A DNA stretch of 64,000 bases from Vibrio genomosp. F10 str. ZF-129 (GCF_000287055.2 NZ_AJYQ02000097.1:27232-91231), one strand, 5' to 3'. Shown: positions 8,904-20,285, numbered from the stretch's first letter. The notes: generated by a model from the letters alone, not told the origin. Numbers and translations are program-made.

Positions 8904-9608
8904 GTGAATAAAATTAAATTGGCCATTTCTATCGCGTGCATAATGGCATTTTCAACGAATGCGGCGACATTAATTCCTGCGAAGGGTGTGTCCATTCTCT
9001 ATATTAATGGTCAAAAAGCAGAAGCTAAAATTGGCAAGAATAACGTGTTAGAAGGTGAAACTCAGCTTATTGTGCGTATGGATAAAGAGCTTGGCCGGGG
9101 TAATAGTAAAGAAGTATTCACATCCGATCCTTATGTCGTGAACTTGGTCGTAACGGGTGATGAACTAAAGATTAATCATCCTGTGGCAAGAAGTACCATT
9201 GAAGCAGAGAGTGCATTTAAGTCGAAATCTCCTCAGTGGCGTATTACCCAAGATGGAACCGAGCTAAGCTACAGCCAAGAGCCGTTACCCAAGAAAAAAG
9301 GCATGTTACCATTTATGGGCCTAGATACGATCGTCAGCGATTACAATGAAGATAAAGGCATCTTCTTTGTCGATGGTGTGCTTACGGAAGCAACTGTCGC
9401 CCCTGCTAGTGTAGCAGCTGTCGCCACAACAACCGCAGTAGTGGCAACGTCAGCTGAGAGCAAAGTGGCGACAGAGGCTATCGCCAATGAACAGCCTAAG
9501 TTGGCTATCGAAGATACTCAGAATGTAGACCAACTGAAAGCTTGGTATCTCAAAGCATCAAAATCTGAGAAAAAAGAATTCCGCCGTTGGATGATCGATC
9601 AAGAATAA
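8904..9608 (+). CDS. DUF2057 (YccT/CsgI-like) exported protein
   Basis: 234 residues starting with GTG at 8904, downstream of CAGGGAG. A Sec signal peptide (MNKIKLAISIACIMAFSTNA) is followed by a beta-rich domain (residues 22-110). Then come an Ala/Thr/Val-rich low-complexity linker (about 160-190) and a charged C-terminal helix ending LKASKSEKKEFRRWMIDQE. This layout fits the DUF2057 family. In E. coli the family member YccT (CsgI) inhibits curli formation. No curli genes are visible here, so the role in this organism is unknown. It is a single-gene unit between two terminators. Confidence 0.75.
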   Translation: MNKIKLAISIACIMAFSTNAATLIPAKGVSILYINGQKAEAKIGKNNVLEGETQLIVRMDKELGRGNSKEVFTSDPYVVNLVVTGDELKINHPVARSTIEAESAFKSKSPQWRITQDGTELSYSQEPLPKKKGMLPFMGLDTIVSDYNEDKGIFFVDGVLTEATVAPASVAAVATTTAVVATSAESKVATEAIANEQPKLAIEDTQNVDQLKAWYLKASKSEKKEFRRWMIDQE

Positions 9609-9650
9609 AGACTTAAATCTGAAGAGATTTATAACTTGAGAACAGATAGA

Positions 9651-9676
9651 AAGAGGAGCTTAGTGCTCCTCTTTTT
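9651..9676. terminator. Rho-independent terminator between the DUF2057 gene and bioA (convergent)
   Basis: Stem AAGAGGAGC/GCTCCTCTT with a TTAGT loop and a T-run on the plus strand. The A-run on the other side lets it act in both directions. Confidence 0.9.
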
Positions 9677-9758
9677 GTTGATGTGAACATACTTGGGTGG
9701 GGTAGCTTACCTATATTGGCTTAATGTATTGGCGTTGGATGAGCGGGGTTACAAAGAG

Positions 9759-11039
9759 CTATTCTATAAAGCACTGCGATGACTGCACTGCAGTCGATAT
9801 AGCGTCAACCAGTACCTTTATTTGATCTGCACTGGAGATAAATGGGGGCATCATATAAATGAGCTTGCCAAATGGACGAATCCATACCCCTTGCTTAACA
9901 AAGTGGGCCTGTATCACTTCCATATTCACGTTCTGATGTGTCTCGACCACACCAATCGCACCCAGCCAGCGAACATCTTTGACTTGCTCATATTCGAGTA
10001 ACTTAGGCAGTTGCTGAGAAAATAGTGCTTCAATAGCTTTAGTCTGCGCTAGCCAGTTTCCTTGCTCAATCAGTTCTAAGCTTGCCGCGCCAACAGCGCA
10101 AGCCAGTGGGTTCCCCATAAAGGTTGGGCCATGCATAAAGCAGCTGGCTTCACCCGCACATACTGTATCAGCGACGTGTCTGGTAGTGATGGTTGCGGAG
10201 AGAGTCATATACCCGCCAGTCAAGGCTTTACCCACACACAGTATATCTGGCTCAATCTGAGCATGTTCGCAAGCAAACAACTTGCCAGTGCGGCCAAAGC
10301 CCGTGGCGATTTCATCTAAAATCAACAGCGCCCCATATTCATCGCAAAGTTTACGCACGCCTTTCAAATACTCAGGGTGATACATTCTCATTCCCCCTGC
10401 ACCTTGAACGATGGGCTCCAGGATTACCGCGGCTACATCGTTGTGGTGTTCCCTTAGCTTGAGTTTGAAATCATCGAGATCTGAGTCATCCCATTCTTGC
10501 CAGTATCCGATTTTTGGCGAGTCCGCGAAAATATGCTCGGGTAAGAATCCTTTATATAGAGAATGCATTGAGTTAACAGGGTCGGTTACCGACATTGCGG
10601 CAAATGTATCCCCATGGTAGCCATCGCGTAGGGTTAGGAACTTTGATTTCGGCTGACCTTTCGCATGCCAGTATTGCAGCGCCATTTTTAAACTGACTTC
10701 AACCGCAACAGAGCCGGAATCGGCCAAAAACACTTTCTCTAAATTAGGGGGAGTTAAGCGAACAAGCTTCTTACACAGTTCAATAGCCGGGTTGTGAGTC
10801 ATGCCTCCAAACATGACATGAGACATCTTGTCGATCTGGTTATGCGCCGCTTGGTTTAAATGAGGGTGATTGTAGCCGTGAATCGTCGACCACCAGGAAG
10901 ACATACCATCCACCAATTGTTCTCCTGTCTCCAATTCAATAAATACACCTTCAGCGCCCACTACCGGATAACAGGTTAAAGGGTTAATGGTCGAAGTGTA
11001 GGGGTGCCAAATATGATTTTTATCGAAGTCTAGATCCAT
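9759..11039 (-). CDS. bioA: Adenosylmethionine-8-amino-7-oxononanoate aminotransferase (DAPA synthase)
   Basis: A 426-residue class III PLP aminotransferase, near the E. coli BioA length (429). It converts 8-amino-7-oxononanoate to 7,8-diaminopelargonate using S-adenosylmethionine as amino donor. Visible features are the N-terminal HIWHPYTS, the substrate region SSWWSTIHGYNHP, LILDEIATGFGRTGK with the PLP-pyridine Asp, and the PLP Lys in VGKALTGGYM. It is transcribed away from bioBFCD. The 136-base gap holds a BirA-like operator over both promoters, the usual arrangement in enterobacteria and vibrios. Confidence 0.97.
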   Translation of the reverse strand: MDLDFDKNHIWHPYTSTINPLTCYPVVGAEGVFIELETGEQLVDGMSSWWSTIHGYNHPHLNQAAHNQIDKMSHVMFGGMTHNPAIELCKKLVRLTPPNLEKVFLADSGSVAVEVSLKMALQYWHAKGQPKSKFLTLRDGYHGDTFAAMSVTDPVNSMHSLYKGFLPEHIFADSPKIGYWQEWDDSDLDDFKLKLREHHNDVAAVILEPIVQGAGGMRMYHPEYLKGVRKLCDEYGALLILDEIATGFGRTGKLFACEHAQIEPDILCVGKALTGGYMTLSATITTRHVADTVCAGEASCFMHGPTFMGNPLACAVGAASLELIEQGNWLAQTKAIEALFSQQLPKLLEYEQVKDVRWLGAIGVVETHQNVNMEVIQAHFVKQGVWIRPFGKLIYMMPPFISSADQIKVLVDAISTAVQSSQCFIE

Positions 11040-11071
11040 GCAAAGAAACTCTCTGTTTGTTTTTTGTACAA

Positions 11072-11104
11072 GTGTAAACCTGTTTGTTTTTATGCTGTTG
11101 ACAG
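11072..11104. promoter_or_regulatory. BirA-type biotin operator between bioA and bioB
   Basis: An imperfect inverted repeat GTGTAAACC...TGTTGACAG with a 15-base spacer. It resembles the E. coli bioO half-sites TTGTAAACC/GGTTTACAA (left half 8/9, right half 6/9). The right half contains the -35 of bioB and the left half lies where the bioA promoter must be, so BirA-biotinyl-AMP would shut both directions. Confidence 0.75.
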
Positions 11105-11125
11105 TCTATCGCTTATCAGTACACT
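11098..11125 (+). promoter_or_regulatory. Sigma-70 promoter of bioBFCD
   Basis: TTGACA at 11098-11103 (perfect -35), a 16-base spacer and TACACT at 11120-11125, about 50 bases before bioB. Confidence 0.75.
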
Positions 11126-11175
11126 AGCCAAGTATCCATAACAATAATGATGAATTACTTAATAAGGAAAGCGCT

Positions 11176-12228
11176 GTGCAAATACGTCACGATTGGACTC
11201 ATGCAGAAGTTCAGCAATTAATGCAAAAACCATTCATGGATCTGTTGTTTGAAGCACAGCTCGTTCATCGGGAATTTCAGCCGCATAATCATGTCCAAGT
11301 CAGTACTTTACTCTCTATTAAGACGGGCGCTTGTCCGGAAGATTGTAAATACTGTCCACAAAGCGCTCGTTATCAAACCGGTGTAGAGAAAGAACGTTTG
11401 ATGGAAGTAGACCGGGTACTGGATGCCGCGCAGAAAGCCAAGCAAGCGGGCTCAACCCGTTTCTGTATGGGCGCCGCGTGGAAAAATCCGAAAGAACGCG
11501 ACATGCCGCACCTGACCGAAATGATCAAAGGTGTCAAAGAGCTAGGGCTAGAGACCTGCATGACCCTTGGCATGCTAGAGCCTAAACAGGCAAAAGTACT
11601 GGCTGACGCTGGCCTTGATTATTACAACCATAATTTGGATACATCGCCAGAATTCTATGGAAACATCATTACCACCCGAACCTATCAAGATCGTTTGGAT
11701 ACCTTGTCTCATGTTCGTGACGCAGGAATGAAAATCTGCTCTGGCGGCATTATCGGCCTTGGCGAGAGCACCAATGATCGCGCAGGCTTATTTGTTGAGC
11801 TGGCGAACCTTCCAGTGCAACCAGAGAGTGTGCCAATTAACATGTTGGTTAAAGTAAAAGGGACCCCCCTTGAAGAAGTCGATGATGTTGACCCATTTGA
11901 CTTCATACGCTTAATCGCTGTTGCCAGAATTATGATGCCAAAGTCTGCGGTTCGCCTGTCGGCTGGGCGTGAAGGGATGAACGAGCAAATGCAAGCTCTG
12001 TGCTTTATGGCCGGTGCAAACTCTATTTTTTACGGATGCAAGCTACTGACCACGCCAAATCCAGGTGAAGACAGCGATATGCAGCTATTTAAGAAACTGG
12101 GCATTAATAGCCAGCAAGTGGTTCAAAAACCCGATGAGATTCAAGAGAGTGAATTACTTGATCGCGTGACAGAGCGCGTTGCTTCTCGCCCGACGAAAGA
12201 CGACTTGTTTTACGAAGCGTCAGTGTAA
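11176..12228 (+). CDS. bioB: Biotin synthase
   Basis: A 350-residue radical-SAM enzyme (E. coli: 346) that inserts sulfur into dethiobiotin. The 4Fe-4S cysteines are C53, C57 and C60 in [12 protein letters not shown]. Cluster and substrate residues follow in [20 protein letters not shown] and [13 protein letters not shown], and the 2Fe-2S Arg is in VRLSAGRE. The start is GTG at 11176 behind AAGGA. First gene of bioBFCD; bioF starts 6 bases after its stop. Confidence 0.98.
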   Translation: MQIRHDWTHAEVQQLMQKPFMDLLFEAQLVHREFQPHNHVQVSTLLSIKTGACPEDCKYCPQSARYQTGVEKERLMEVDRVLDAAQKAKQAGSTRFCMGAAWKNPKERDMPHLTEMIKGVKELGLETCMTLGMLEPKQAKVLADAGLDYYNHNLDTSPEFYGNIITTRTYQDRLDTLSHVRDAGMKICSGGIIGLGESTNDRAGLFVELANLPVQPESVPINMLVKVKGTPLEEVDDVDPFDFIRLIAVARIMMPKSAVRLSAGREGMNEQMQALCFMAGANSIFYGCKLLTTPNPGEDSDMQLFKKLGINSQQVVQKPDEIQESELLDRVTERVASRPTKDDLFYEASV

Positions 12229-12233
12229 TCTCT

Positions 12234-13394
12234 ATGAACCAAGGCTTTAACAGCAGAATAGAGAAAGCGCTGCACATAAGGCGTTCACAAAGCCTGACTC
12301 GATCTTTGCTGCCGACGCTGAATGGAAACACCGCAGAGCTGACTAGAAATAACCAACGACTGATCAACTTTTCCAGTAATGATTATTTAGGGTTAGCGAA
12401 CGATAGTGAACTGATTCAAGCTTGGCACAAAGGCCTGGATATTTATGGGTGTGGCAGTGGCGCTTCACCCCTTGTGACAGGTTTTACACCCGCCCATCAG
12501 AATTTTGAACGGGCGCTGTGTGAGTGGTTGGCTTTTGAGCGAGCCATACTCTTTTCATCGGGGTTCAGTGCGAATCAAGCGCTGTTATTCACATTGTTAG
12601 AAAAATCCGATGTTGTTTATCAGGATAAGCTAAACCACGCTTCGCTGATGGAGGCGGGAATGCTGTCACCCGCTGCAATGCGTCGATTTAGACATAACGA
12701 TACCGATCATTTGGCTTCATTACTAAAGGATCCGATGAGCGAAACAGCGAATAAATTGGTTGTTACCGAAGGTGTGTTTAGTATGGATGGCGATAAAGCG
12801 CCACTGCAATCCATCTCGAATCTGATCGGTGAAACCGCTTGGTTAGCCGTAGATGACGCCCATGGGATTGGCGTATTAGGGGATGAAGGGAAAGGCAGTT
12901 GTGATATCCACCAGGTAAAGCCCAACATTCTTATTGTGACCTTCGGTAAGGCGTTTGGTTTATCAGGATCAGCGATTCTTTGTGATAGCGATGTGGGCGA
13001 TTACCTCACCCAGTTTGCTCGGCACCATGTCTATTCAACCGCGATACCACCCGCACAAGCTTATGCTTTATCTCATGCTTTACATATGATTCAAACGCAG
13101 CACTGGCGTAGAGAAAAACTGTTCAATCTAAAATCGATTCTGAATGATCAACTGAGCGGGTTTGAGCAAGTTATAGAAACGCAGACCCCAATCAATCCGA
13201 TCATCATAGGTGGTTGTGATCAGGCTCTGTCAGCCGCTCAGAAACTTGAGCAACTTGGCTTGGGTGTTACGGCGATTCGTGCACCTACTGTTCCAGCAAA
13301 CATGAGTCGTTTACGTATTACCCTAACGGCCAGTCATACAGACAATCAGGTGAAGCAGCTAACGAATGGCCTTCAGAAAATACTCGGAGAATGA
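12234..13394 (+). CDS. bioF: 8-amino-7-oxononanoate synthase
   Basis: A 386-residue alpha-oxoamine synthase (E. coli: 384). It condenses pimeloyl-ACP (or CoA) with alanine. FSSNDYLGLA near residue 47, DDAHGIGVLG near 207 and the PLP lysine K239 in TFGKAFGLSG are all present. Its stop overlaps the bioC start by four bases (ATGA), so translation is coupled. Confidence 0.97.
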   Translation: MNQGFNSRIEKALHIRRSQSLTRSLLPTLNGNTAELTRNNQRLINFSSNDYLGLANDSELIQAWHKGLDIYGCGSGASPLVTGFTPAHQNFERALCEWLAFERAILFSSGFSANQALLFTLLEKSDVVYQDKLNHASLMEAGMLSPAAMRRFRHNDTDHLASLLKDPMSETANKLVVTEGVFSMDGDKAPLQSISNLIGETAWLAVDDAHGIGVLGDEGKGSCDIHQVKPNILIVTFGKAFGLSGSAILCDSDVGDYLTQFARHHVYSTAIPPAQAYALSHALHMIQTQHWRREKLFNLKSILNDQLSGFEQVIETQTPINPIIIGGCDQALSAAQKLEQLGLGVTAIRAPTVPANMSRLRITLTASHTDNQVKQLTNGLQKILGE

Positions 13395-14221
13395 AACGGA
13401 TGTTGAATACGCTCAGTGCCCAAAATCAAAATGAATGGCTGTTAGGAAGTGTCCCCGATAAGAGCGACATTGCTGCTGCGTTTAGCAAGGCTGCAGCAAG
13501 CTATGACAAACATGCTGTATTTCAGCGCGATGTCGGTAATCAGCTATTAGAGCGTATGCCTTTGGATCTGTCAGGGAAAGTCGTGGTTGATTTAGGTTGT
13601 GGCACTGGGTACTTTTCAAAAAAATTACTGTCACGAGGCGCTTACGTTATTTGCGTTGATCTATCGGCATCGATGCTTGAACAGGCTCGGCTGAGGTGCG
13701 GTGATAAAAGCATCCAATATTGTGTTGCTGATGCTGAGAGTCTTCCTCTCAATCAAAACCGTGTTGATTATGTTTTTTCGAGCTTAGCGTTGCAGTGGTG
13801 CCAAGATTTGTCCGTCCCTCTTAAAGAAATAAATCGCGTATTGAAACCAAAAGGCGAAGCGTTTTTTTCGACGTTGTTAGATGGTTCGTTGCAAGAGTTA
13901 AAGATGTCTTGGGAAAAGGTTGATAAAAATCAACATATAAATACGTTTATATCACCTAATCAGGTAAAAATTGCGTTAGCTCAATCTCAATTTAACAATC
14001 TTCAACTAGACTTCGATGAAATCACTATTTGGTACGACTCTGCGTTTTCAGTGATGCGTGATCTCAAGGGTATTGGCGCTAACCATGTCAATGGCCGCTC
14101 AAGAGGACTAACAAGTCGTAAGGCTTTGATTCAAGTGGAACATGAGTACCAAGTCTTTAAAAACCATCTCAATCAACTACCTGTTACATATCAGGTATGT
14201 TTAGGGGCAATTCAACGATGA
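13391..14221 (+). CDS. bioC: Malonyl-ACP O-methyltransferase BioC
   Basis: 276 residues, class I SAM methyltransferase fold. BioC methylates malonyl-ACP so that it can enter fatty-acid synthesis and become the pimeloyl chain of biotin. Motif I is [11 protein letters not shown] near residue 73, followed by [14 protein letters not shown] and the motif-IV region [13 protein letters not shown]. The start overlaps the bioF stop; an alternative Met lies three codons later. Both ends overlap neighbours by four bases, so it is an internal operon gene. Confidence 0.95.
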   Translation: MKRMLNTLSAQNQNEWLLGSVPDKSDIAAAFSKAAASYDKHAVFQRDVGNQLLERMPLDLSGKVVVDLGCGTGYFSKKLLSRGAYVICVDLSASMLEQARLRCGDKSIQYCVADAESLPLNQNRVDYVFSSLALQWCQDLSVPLKEINRVLKPKGEAFFSTLLDGSLQELKMSWEKVDKNQHINTFISPNQVKIALAQSQFNNLQLDFDEITIWYDSAFSVMRDLKGIGANHVNGRSRGLTSRKALIQVEHEYQVFKNHLNQLPVTYQVCLGAIQR

Positions 14222-14898
14222 TTGATGCATTTTTTATTGCTGGTACGGATACCGATGTAGGCAAGACCGTAGCGTCAAAAGCAATTTTACATGCTTTAGC
14301 TACTAAAGGGTTAAATACGATTGGCTATAAGCCAGTGGCTGCTGGAAGTAATAAGACAGAAGAAGGCATGCGTAATTCAGATGCGCTTCATTTGCAAAAA
14401 GCGGCAACACTCGATACACATTATGATGATATCAACCCATACGCTTTAGAGTTAGCATGTTCACCGCATATCGCTGCGAAACGAGAAAATGTAGAAATAG
14501 ATTATGCGGTATTGAGTGAAAAGCTGGCGTCGCATAAAAAGAAGGCGGATGTTGTTCTTATAGAAGGTGCAGGCGGCTGGCGAGTGCCGGTTTCTGATAC
14601 GGATTATCTATCAACATGGGTTAAGCAAGAGCAACTGCCGGTTATTTTGGTGGTAGGAATTAAATTGGGATGTTTAAGTCACTCTGTCTTGACGGCGGAA
14701 GCGATCAGAGCGGACGGGCTCAACATCGTAGGTTGGGTGGCGAATCGTGTTAATCCGGGTACTGAGCATTACGCTGAACTTATCGATACGCTTGAAGCTC
14801 AGTTAGGTGCACCAAAACTGGGTGAGATTCCATACATCCCAGCGGCGAAGCGAACGGATCTTGGTCGATTTATTGATTTAGATAAGTTATTGCAGTAG
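14218..14898 (+). CDS. bioD: Dethiobiotin synthetase
   Basis: 226 residues (E. coli: 225). This ATP-dependent carboxylase closes the ureido ring of dethiobiotin. The N-terminal P-loop [17 protein letters not shown], the Lys-containing GYKPVAAGS and the EGAGGWRVP motif are visible. The ATG at 14218 overlaps the bioC stop (ATGA); an upstream in-frame start at 14197 would lie inside bioC and is less likely. Last gene of the operon, with a terminator after it. Confidence 0.96.
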   Translation: MIDAFFIAGTDTDVGKTVASKAILHALATKGLNTIGYKPVAAGSNKTEEGMRNSDALHLQKAATLDTHYDDINPYALELACSPHIAAKRENVEIDYAVLSEKLASHKKKADVVLIEGAGGWRVPVSDTDYLSTWVKQEQLPVILVVGIKLGCLSHSVLTAEAIRADGLNIVGWVANRVNPGTEHYAELIDTLEAQLGAPKLGEIPYIPAAKRTDLGRFIDLDKLLQ

Positions 14899-14960
14899 TG
14901 AAAATCGAGCACTGCCACAATAAATAGAAACAAAACAATAACCAGAGATAACACAATAAA

Positions 14961-14993
14961 AAGAGGGCTGCATTTTTTGCAGCCCTCTTTTTA
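14961..14993 (+). terminator. Rho-independent terminator of bioBFCD
   Basis: A strong stem (AAGAGGGCTGCA pairing with TGCAGCCCTCTTT, T-rich loop) followed by Ts. Confidence 0.95.
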
Positions 14994-15067
14994 TGTATTT
15001 GAACTATGTATCTAAATTATCATTATCGGTCTAAAACAGCGCTATTTCGGTAAAGATAACGAACGGT

Positions 15068-15235
15068 TTATTTGTCTTGAACTAAGCCCATGAGTGCTTG
15101 TTGTGTATCAAAGGCCGTCTGCTGTATTTCTTGGTCCGATTTAATACCCAGTTGCTGTTTTGCTTCTTTTTCAGTGATGCCAAGATGACAGCAAAGAAGA
15201 TCAATCGCCATTTGATAGTTGTTAGCTTCCACCAT
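15068..15235 (-). CDS. Small conserved-looking protein of unknown function (55 aa)
   Basis: ATG at 15235 with AAAGGA nine bases ahead, and TAA at 15068-15070. The 55 residues read as two short helices: NYQMAIDLLCCHLGITEKEA, then QLGIKSDQEIQQTAFDTQ. There is an adjacent Cys pair (C15, C16) and a Gln-rich end. It has no signal peptide and no membrane segment. The ITEKEAKQQLGI turn looks like a helix-turn-helix or UBA-like fold, but I do not recognise the family. It is encoded alone, opposite to bioD and divergent from htpX. The good ribosome site and the coding-like third positions support it. Confidence 0.65.
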   Translation of the reverse strand: MVEANNYQMAIDLLCCHLGITEKEAKQQLGIKSDQEIQQTAFDTQQALMGLVQDK

Positions 15236-15469
15236 AAAATTGTCCTTTTCTTTGGGGGCTAAATGTATAGTAAAAATGTATTATCTTTGGTCTCAAAGCG
15301 CAATAAGACTAAAGTCTAATCAATATGTAACCTCGTGCATTACAATAGAAAACAAATGTTTCAATTTAGCACTTAACCTTGTTTTATTTCCCTTTAAACT
15401 ATATGTATAAATATAAGTGATAAAGTTTTCTATTATCATGTCGTGTAAGCTTCCCATCGGAGAGAAAGA

Positions 15470-16345
15470 ATGAAGCGGATAATGCTGTTTTTAGCCACTA
15501 ACTTAGCAGTGGTGCTTGTACTAAGTGTTGTACTTAATATCGTTTACGCTGTAACGGGAATGCAACCAGGTAGTCTATCTGGCTTATTGGTCATGGCTGC
15601 CGTATTTGGATTCGGTGGTTCGTTTATTTCGCTGCTGATGTCAAAGAAGTTGGCTTTACGCTCTGTGGGTGGTGTTGTGATTGAAAGCCCGCGAAATGAA
15701 ACGGAACATTGGTTGATGGAAACCGTGAGTCGTCAATCTCAACAGGCTGGTATAGGGATGCCAACGGTAGCGATTTATGATGCGCCAGATATCAATGCTT
15801 TTGCAACCGGAGCAAAGCGAGATGATTCACTTGTCGCGGTGTCGACCGGGTTACTCCACAGCATGACGCGCGATGAGGCTGAAGCGGTACTCGCCCATGA
15901 AGTTAGCCATATCGCTAATGGGGACATGGTCACGATGACGCTGATGCAAGGTGTCGTCAATACGTTTGTTATTTTCTTATCCCGCTTTATCGCCAACATT
16001 GTTGCATCAAATAACAATGATGAAGGGGAGGGGGGTAGCAATATGATGGTTTACTTTGGTGTTTCGATGGTGCTGGAACTGGTTTTTGGTTTCCTAGCAA
16101 GCTTTATTACCATGTGGTACAGCCGTCATCGCGAATTTCATGCTGACTATGGTGCTGCGAAGCTGGTGGGAAGCCATAAAATGATTGCGGCTCTAGAGCG
16201 TTTGAAAGTCAGTCACGAACCCCAATTAGAAGGTTCTATGATGGCCTTCGGTATTAATGGTAAGCGCTCTATGACTGAGCTTCTTATGAGTCATCCGCCG
16301 TTGGATAAGCGTATTGCAGCGTTAAAAAGCTACGATTACAGCTAA
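15470..16345 (+). CDS. htpX: Membrane-bound zinc metalloprotease HtpX
   Basis: 291 residues (E. coli HtpX: 293), M48B family. Two N-terminal membrane helices (4-27, 36-57) precede the catalytic HEVSH at 143-147. A third Zn ligand Glu is expected in the [10 protein letters not shown] block, and two hydrophobic segments lie between. HtpX degrades damaged inner-membrane proteins together with FtsH. The start is supported by GGAGAGAAAG just upstream. It is a single gene ending in a bidirectional terminator shared with purB. Confidence 0.97.
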   Translation: MKRIMLFLATNLAVVLVLSVVLNIVYAVTGMQPGSLSGLLVMAAVFGFGGSFISLLMSKKLALRSVGGVVIESPRNETEHWLMETVSRQSQQAGIGMPTVAIYDAPDINAFATGAKRDDSLVAVSTGLLHSMTRDEAEAVLAHEVSHIANGDMVTMTLMQGVVNTFVIFLSRFIANIVASNNNDEGEGGSNMMVYFGVSMVLELVFGFLASFITMWYSRHREFHADYGAAKLVGSHKMIAALERLKVSHEPQLEGSMMAFGINGKRSMTELLMSHPPLDKRIAALKSYDYS

Positions 16346-16424
16346 ACACGGCTGGCTAGTCAATCGACTTAAACCTTATTATTCAGAGACAAGAGGGTTT
16401 AAGGGTGACAAATAATTAGAGATT

Positions 16425-16452
16425 AAAAAGGGCTCATTAGAGCCCTTTTTGT
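16425..16452. terminator. Bidirectional terminator between htpX and purB
   Basis: AAAAAGGGCT/AGCCCTTTTT around a CATTAG loop, with A-run and T-run on opposite sides, between convergent genes. Confidence 0.93.
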
Positions 16453-16504
16453 TGTTTGTTACTTTCTACTGTTTTTTGCCATGTTTACAATGGCAATGTG
16501 TCAG

Positions 16505-17896
<1,392 letters not shown>

Positions 17897-17978
17897 TCAA
17901 AATTTGTGTTTTCAAAACTTATGTTTCTAAATAATTGTGAGCTTTATACCAATAACTGCTCTTGTTGTCACGAATATT

Positions 17979-17994
17979 GCGCAATCGTTTGCGC
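17979..17994. promoter_or_regulatory. PurR operator upstream of purB
   Basis: GCGCAATCGTTTGCGC is a near-perfect match to the PurR consensus ACGCAAACGTTTGCGT (the centre and both arms are conserved, and it is nearly palindromic). It lies 104 bases before the purB start, between hflD and purB. Confidence 0.75.
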
Positions 17995-18081
17995 GAAAGT
18001 TACATTGAGCGAATAGAGACAGTGAGTTGGCTAAAAAGTCAGCTCGCGATAGTTCGCAAGCTGTGTATATGTTCAGCCTGG

Positions 18082-18699
18082 CTACATTCTGGCTAATAGA
18101 ATCTGAGCTTGTTCGACCATTTTCTTGCGACCAAAAATTAAGTGGCGACGTTTGCCCCCAACTTGACGCCAAAGAACCGCACTGCGTATACCCGACAACA
18201 ATAATGCACGAACTTTGTGCTGGTTAGTCGTATGCTGCAAGACAGCTGGTGTTCCAGAAACCTGAATACGAGGGCCTATAGGACTAACCACATCCAGATA
18301 AACACTGGCTAGGTTACTGAGCATTTGGTCATCAAGCAGTTCAAAATGGTCCAACTGTCGCTCCAACATCTGTATACGATCACCGAGCTGAGACATAGCA
18401 TCATTGCGTAAACTGAGTTTTTTCTCGAGAGCCATTAGGCTGATGATATAGCGAGTTACTTCGCTGCCCGCGGGTGTACTGTCGATTCCTTTTACCAAAC
18501 ACTGCAACCCAAGTTTTAGATCTTGCTCACTGCCGAACACATCTAAGGTACTATTGGGGCTGGTATTAATGACAGCATGCAGTGAGGTTTTAAAGGCATC
18601 GCTATCACACTCACCATCTTTGGCTACTTGTTGAACTAATGAAACAGCTTGGCATATACCAGCAAAGGCTATAGTACGGTCATACAGAGAATTCGCCAC
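18082..18699 (-). CDS. hflD: High frequency lysogenization protein HflD homolog
   Basis: 205 residues, all-helical (E. coli HflD: 213). The family N-terminus [19 protein letters not shown] and the C-terminal basic block [16 protein letters not shown] are present. In E. coli it is a membrane-associated protein that modulates lambda CII; its cellular role is otherwise unclear. The start is GTG at 18699. It follows mnmA after 27 bases, the conserved mnmA-hflD pair. Confidence 0.93.
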   Translation of the reverse strand: MANSLYDRTIAFAGICQAVSLVQQVAKDGECDSDAFKTSLHAVINTSPNSTLDVFGSEQDLKLGLQCLVKGIDSTPAGSEVTRYIISLMALEKKLSLRNDAMSQLGDRIQMLERQLDHFELLDDQMLSNLASVYLDVVSPIGPRIQVSGTPAVLQHTTNQHKVRALLLSGIRSAVLWRQVGGKRRHLIFGRKKMVEQAQILLARM

Positions 18700-18726
18700 G
18701 TAGTAGTACTCCAGTTTACGAATTAG

Positions 18727-19836
18727 TTAAATACGTTGTTCGATAATACCGCCACCGAGGCAAACATTATCTGAATAAAAGACAGCGGATTGGCCAGGTG
18801 TGACAGCAACTTGGGGTTCGTCAAAAATGACTTTAATGTTTTCATCATCCATAGGGATAATGGTGCACTTAATGTCTATTTGACGATAGCGAGTCTTCAC
18901 AGTGCAGGTGAGTGGCTCGGTGATCGTGTTTCTGTCTACCCAGTGAAGCTGTGATGCTATCAACCCTTGAGATTTTAGAAGAGGGTGATCGCCACCTTGT
19001 ACCGCAATAAGAACGTTACGTTTCAGATCTTTTTCTGCTACATACCAAGGTTCTTCATTACCGCCGCCGCCTTTTTGGCCGCCAATGTGTAAGCCTTTTC
19101 TCTGGCCTAGGGTGTGATACATCAAACCTTGATGTTCGCCAATCACAGTGCCTTCTGGTGTCTCGATTTTACCTGGCTGAGCAGGTAGGTAACGCGATAA
19201 GAAATCGGTGAATTTTCGCTCGCCGATAAAGCAGATACCGGTAGAGTCTTTTTTCTTTGCAGTAATTAGCCCTTGCTCTTCAGCAATTCGACGCACTTCG
19301 GGTTTTTCTAGTTCGCCAACAGGGAAAAGGCTGCGGGCCACTTGCTCATGACTTAATGTATATAAGAAATAGCTCTGATCTTTATTGCTATCTAGGCCAC
19401 GAAGCATTTGTGGTTTCCCTTCGCCTTCAGGAAAGGTACGGCTAACGTAATGGCCCATTGCAATATAATCAGCATCAAGCACGTCATCAGCAAAATCGAG
19501 GAATGCTTTAAATTTAATCTCTTTGTTACAAAGAATATCAGGGTTAGGGGTTCTTCCGGCTTTATATTCCTCTAGGAAGTACTCAAACACATTATCCCAA
19601 TATTCTGCAGCAAAATTGATGGTATGCAGGTGTATCCCCAATTTGTCACAGACAGCTTGAGCATCAGCGAGATCTTCAGCCGCAGTACAATACTCTTCAT
19701 TATCGTCTTCTTCCCAATTCTTCATGAACAAGCCTTCGACTTGATAACCTTGCTGCTGAAGAAGATACGCTGAAACGGATGAATCGACACCCCCAGACAT
19801 TCCGACAATGACTTTCTTTTGGCTGTTGTTTGACAT
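18727..19836 (-). CDS. mnmA: tRNA-specific 2-thiouridylase MnmA
   Basis: 369 residues. MnmA adds sulfur to U34 of Lys, Glu and Gln tRNAs. The PP-loop [13 protein letters not shown] is at residues 11-23. The catalytic cysteine pair lies in [17 protein letters not shown] and [13 protein letters not shown]. The [12 protein letters not shown] block supports the call. The tRNA-binding insert is rich in Gly ([13 protein letters not shown]). First gene of mnmA-hflD(-purB). Confidence 0.96.
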   Translation of the reverse strand: MSNNSQKKVIVGMSGGVDSSVSAYLLQQQGYQVEGLFMKNWEEDDNEEYCTAAEDLADAQAVCDKLGIHLHTINFAAEYWDNVFEYFLEEYKAGRTPNPDILCNKEIKFKAFLDFADDVLDADYIAMGHYVSRTFPEGEGKPQMLRGLDSNKDQSYFLYTLSHEQVARSLFPVGELEKPEVRRIAEEQGLITAKKKDSTGICFIGERKFTDFLSRYLPAQPGKIETPEGTVIGEHQGLMYHTLGQRKGLHIGGQKGGGGNEEPWYVAEKDLKRNVLIAVQGGDHPLLKSQGLIASQLHWVDRNTITEPLTCTVKTRYRQIDIKCTIIPMDDENIKVIFDEPQVAVTPGQSAVFYSDNVCLGGGIIEQRI

Positions 19837-20006
19837 GACTTATTACCACTTACTATAACTGGTCGCAGATTCTAACAGAAACAGGAAAGCGGTGACAGTT
19901 TCTAGGCTAGAATCATAACGTCATTTGATGAAAAAAATCGTATTAATGTAGAAGTTATTTGCTCAGCTATGGCATAGTGCGACGAAACGAATAACGAGGC
20001 CATAAA

Positions 20007-20276
20007 ATGTCTGAACAAAACGAATTCATGCAAGAAGAAGAGCTTATTCAAGTGATTGAGAATCAGCTTGAAGATGGAAATCCAATGAAGGTAAAAGAAA
20101 CGCTGATGCGCCTGATGATGACAGGGACTTCACGTGATGATGCGGTTGCAATGATGGCATGTTGTATGTCGATAGAGATTTTTGATGTCATGAAAAATGA
20201 AGGCGAGTTCAATTTAAAACGTTATTCAGAGCATTTAGATCGTCTACCAGACCTGAGCTTTATGGAAGGTGAATAA
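20007..20276 (+). CDS. Small acidic protein of unknown function (89 aa)
   Basis: 89 residues with strong acidic character (an N-terminal EEEL stretch and a C-terminal EGE). Helices carry repeated Met residues: ETLMRLMMTGTSRDDAVAMM, followed by ACCMSIEIFDVMKN with a Cys pair. No signal peptide or membrane segment is seen. It starts 170 bases from the divergent mnmA gene and ends 100 bases before gsk, with its own ribosome site (ACGAGG, about 8 bases ahead). I do not recognise a named family. Its position between mnmA and gsk suggests a Vibrionaceae core gene, but no function can be given. Confidence 0.8.
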   Translation: MSEQNEFMQEEELIQVIENQLEDGNPMKVKETLMRLMMTGTSRDDAVAMMACCMSIEIFDVMKNEGEFNLKRYSEHLDRLPDLSFMEGE

Positions 20277-20285
20277 ATTTCATCA

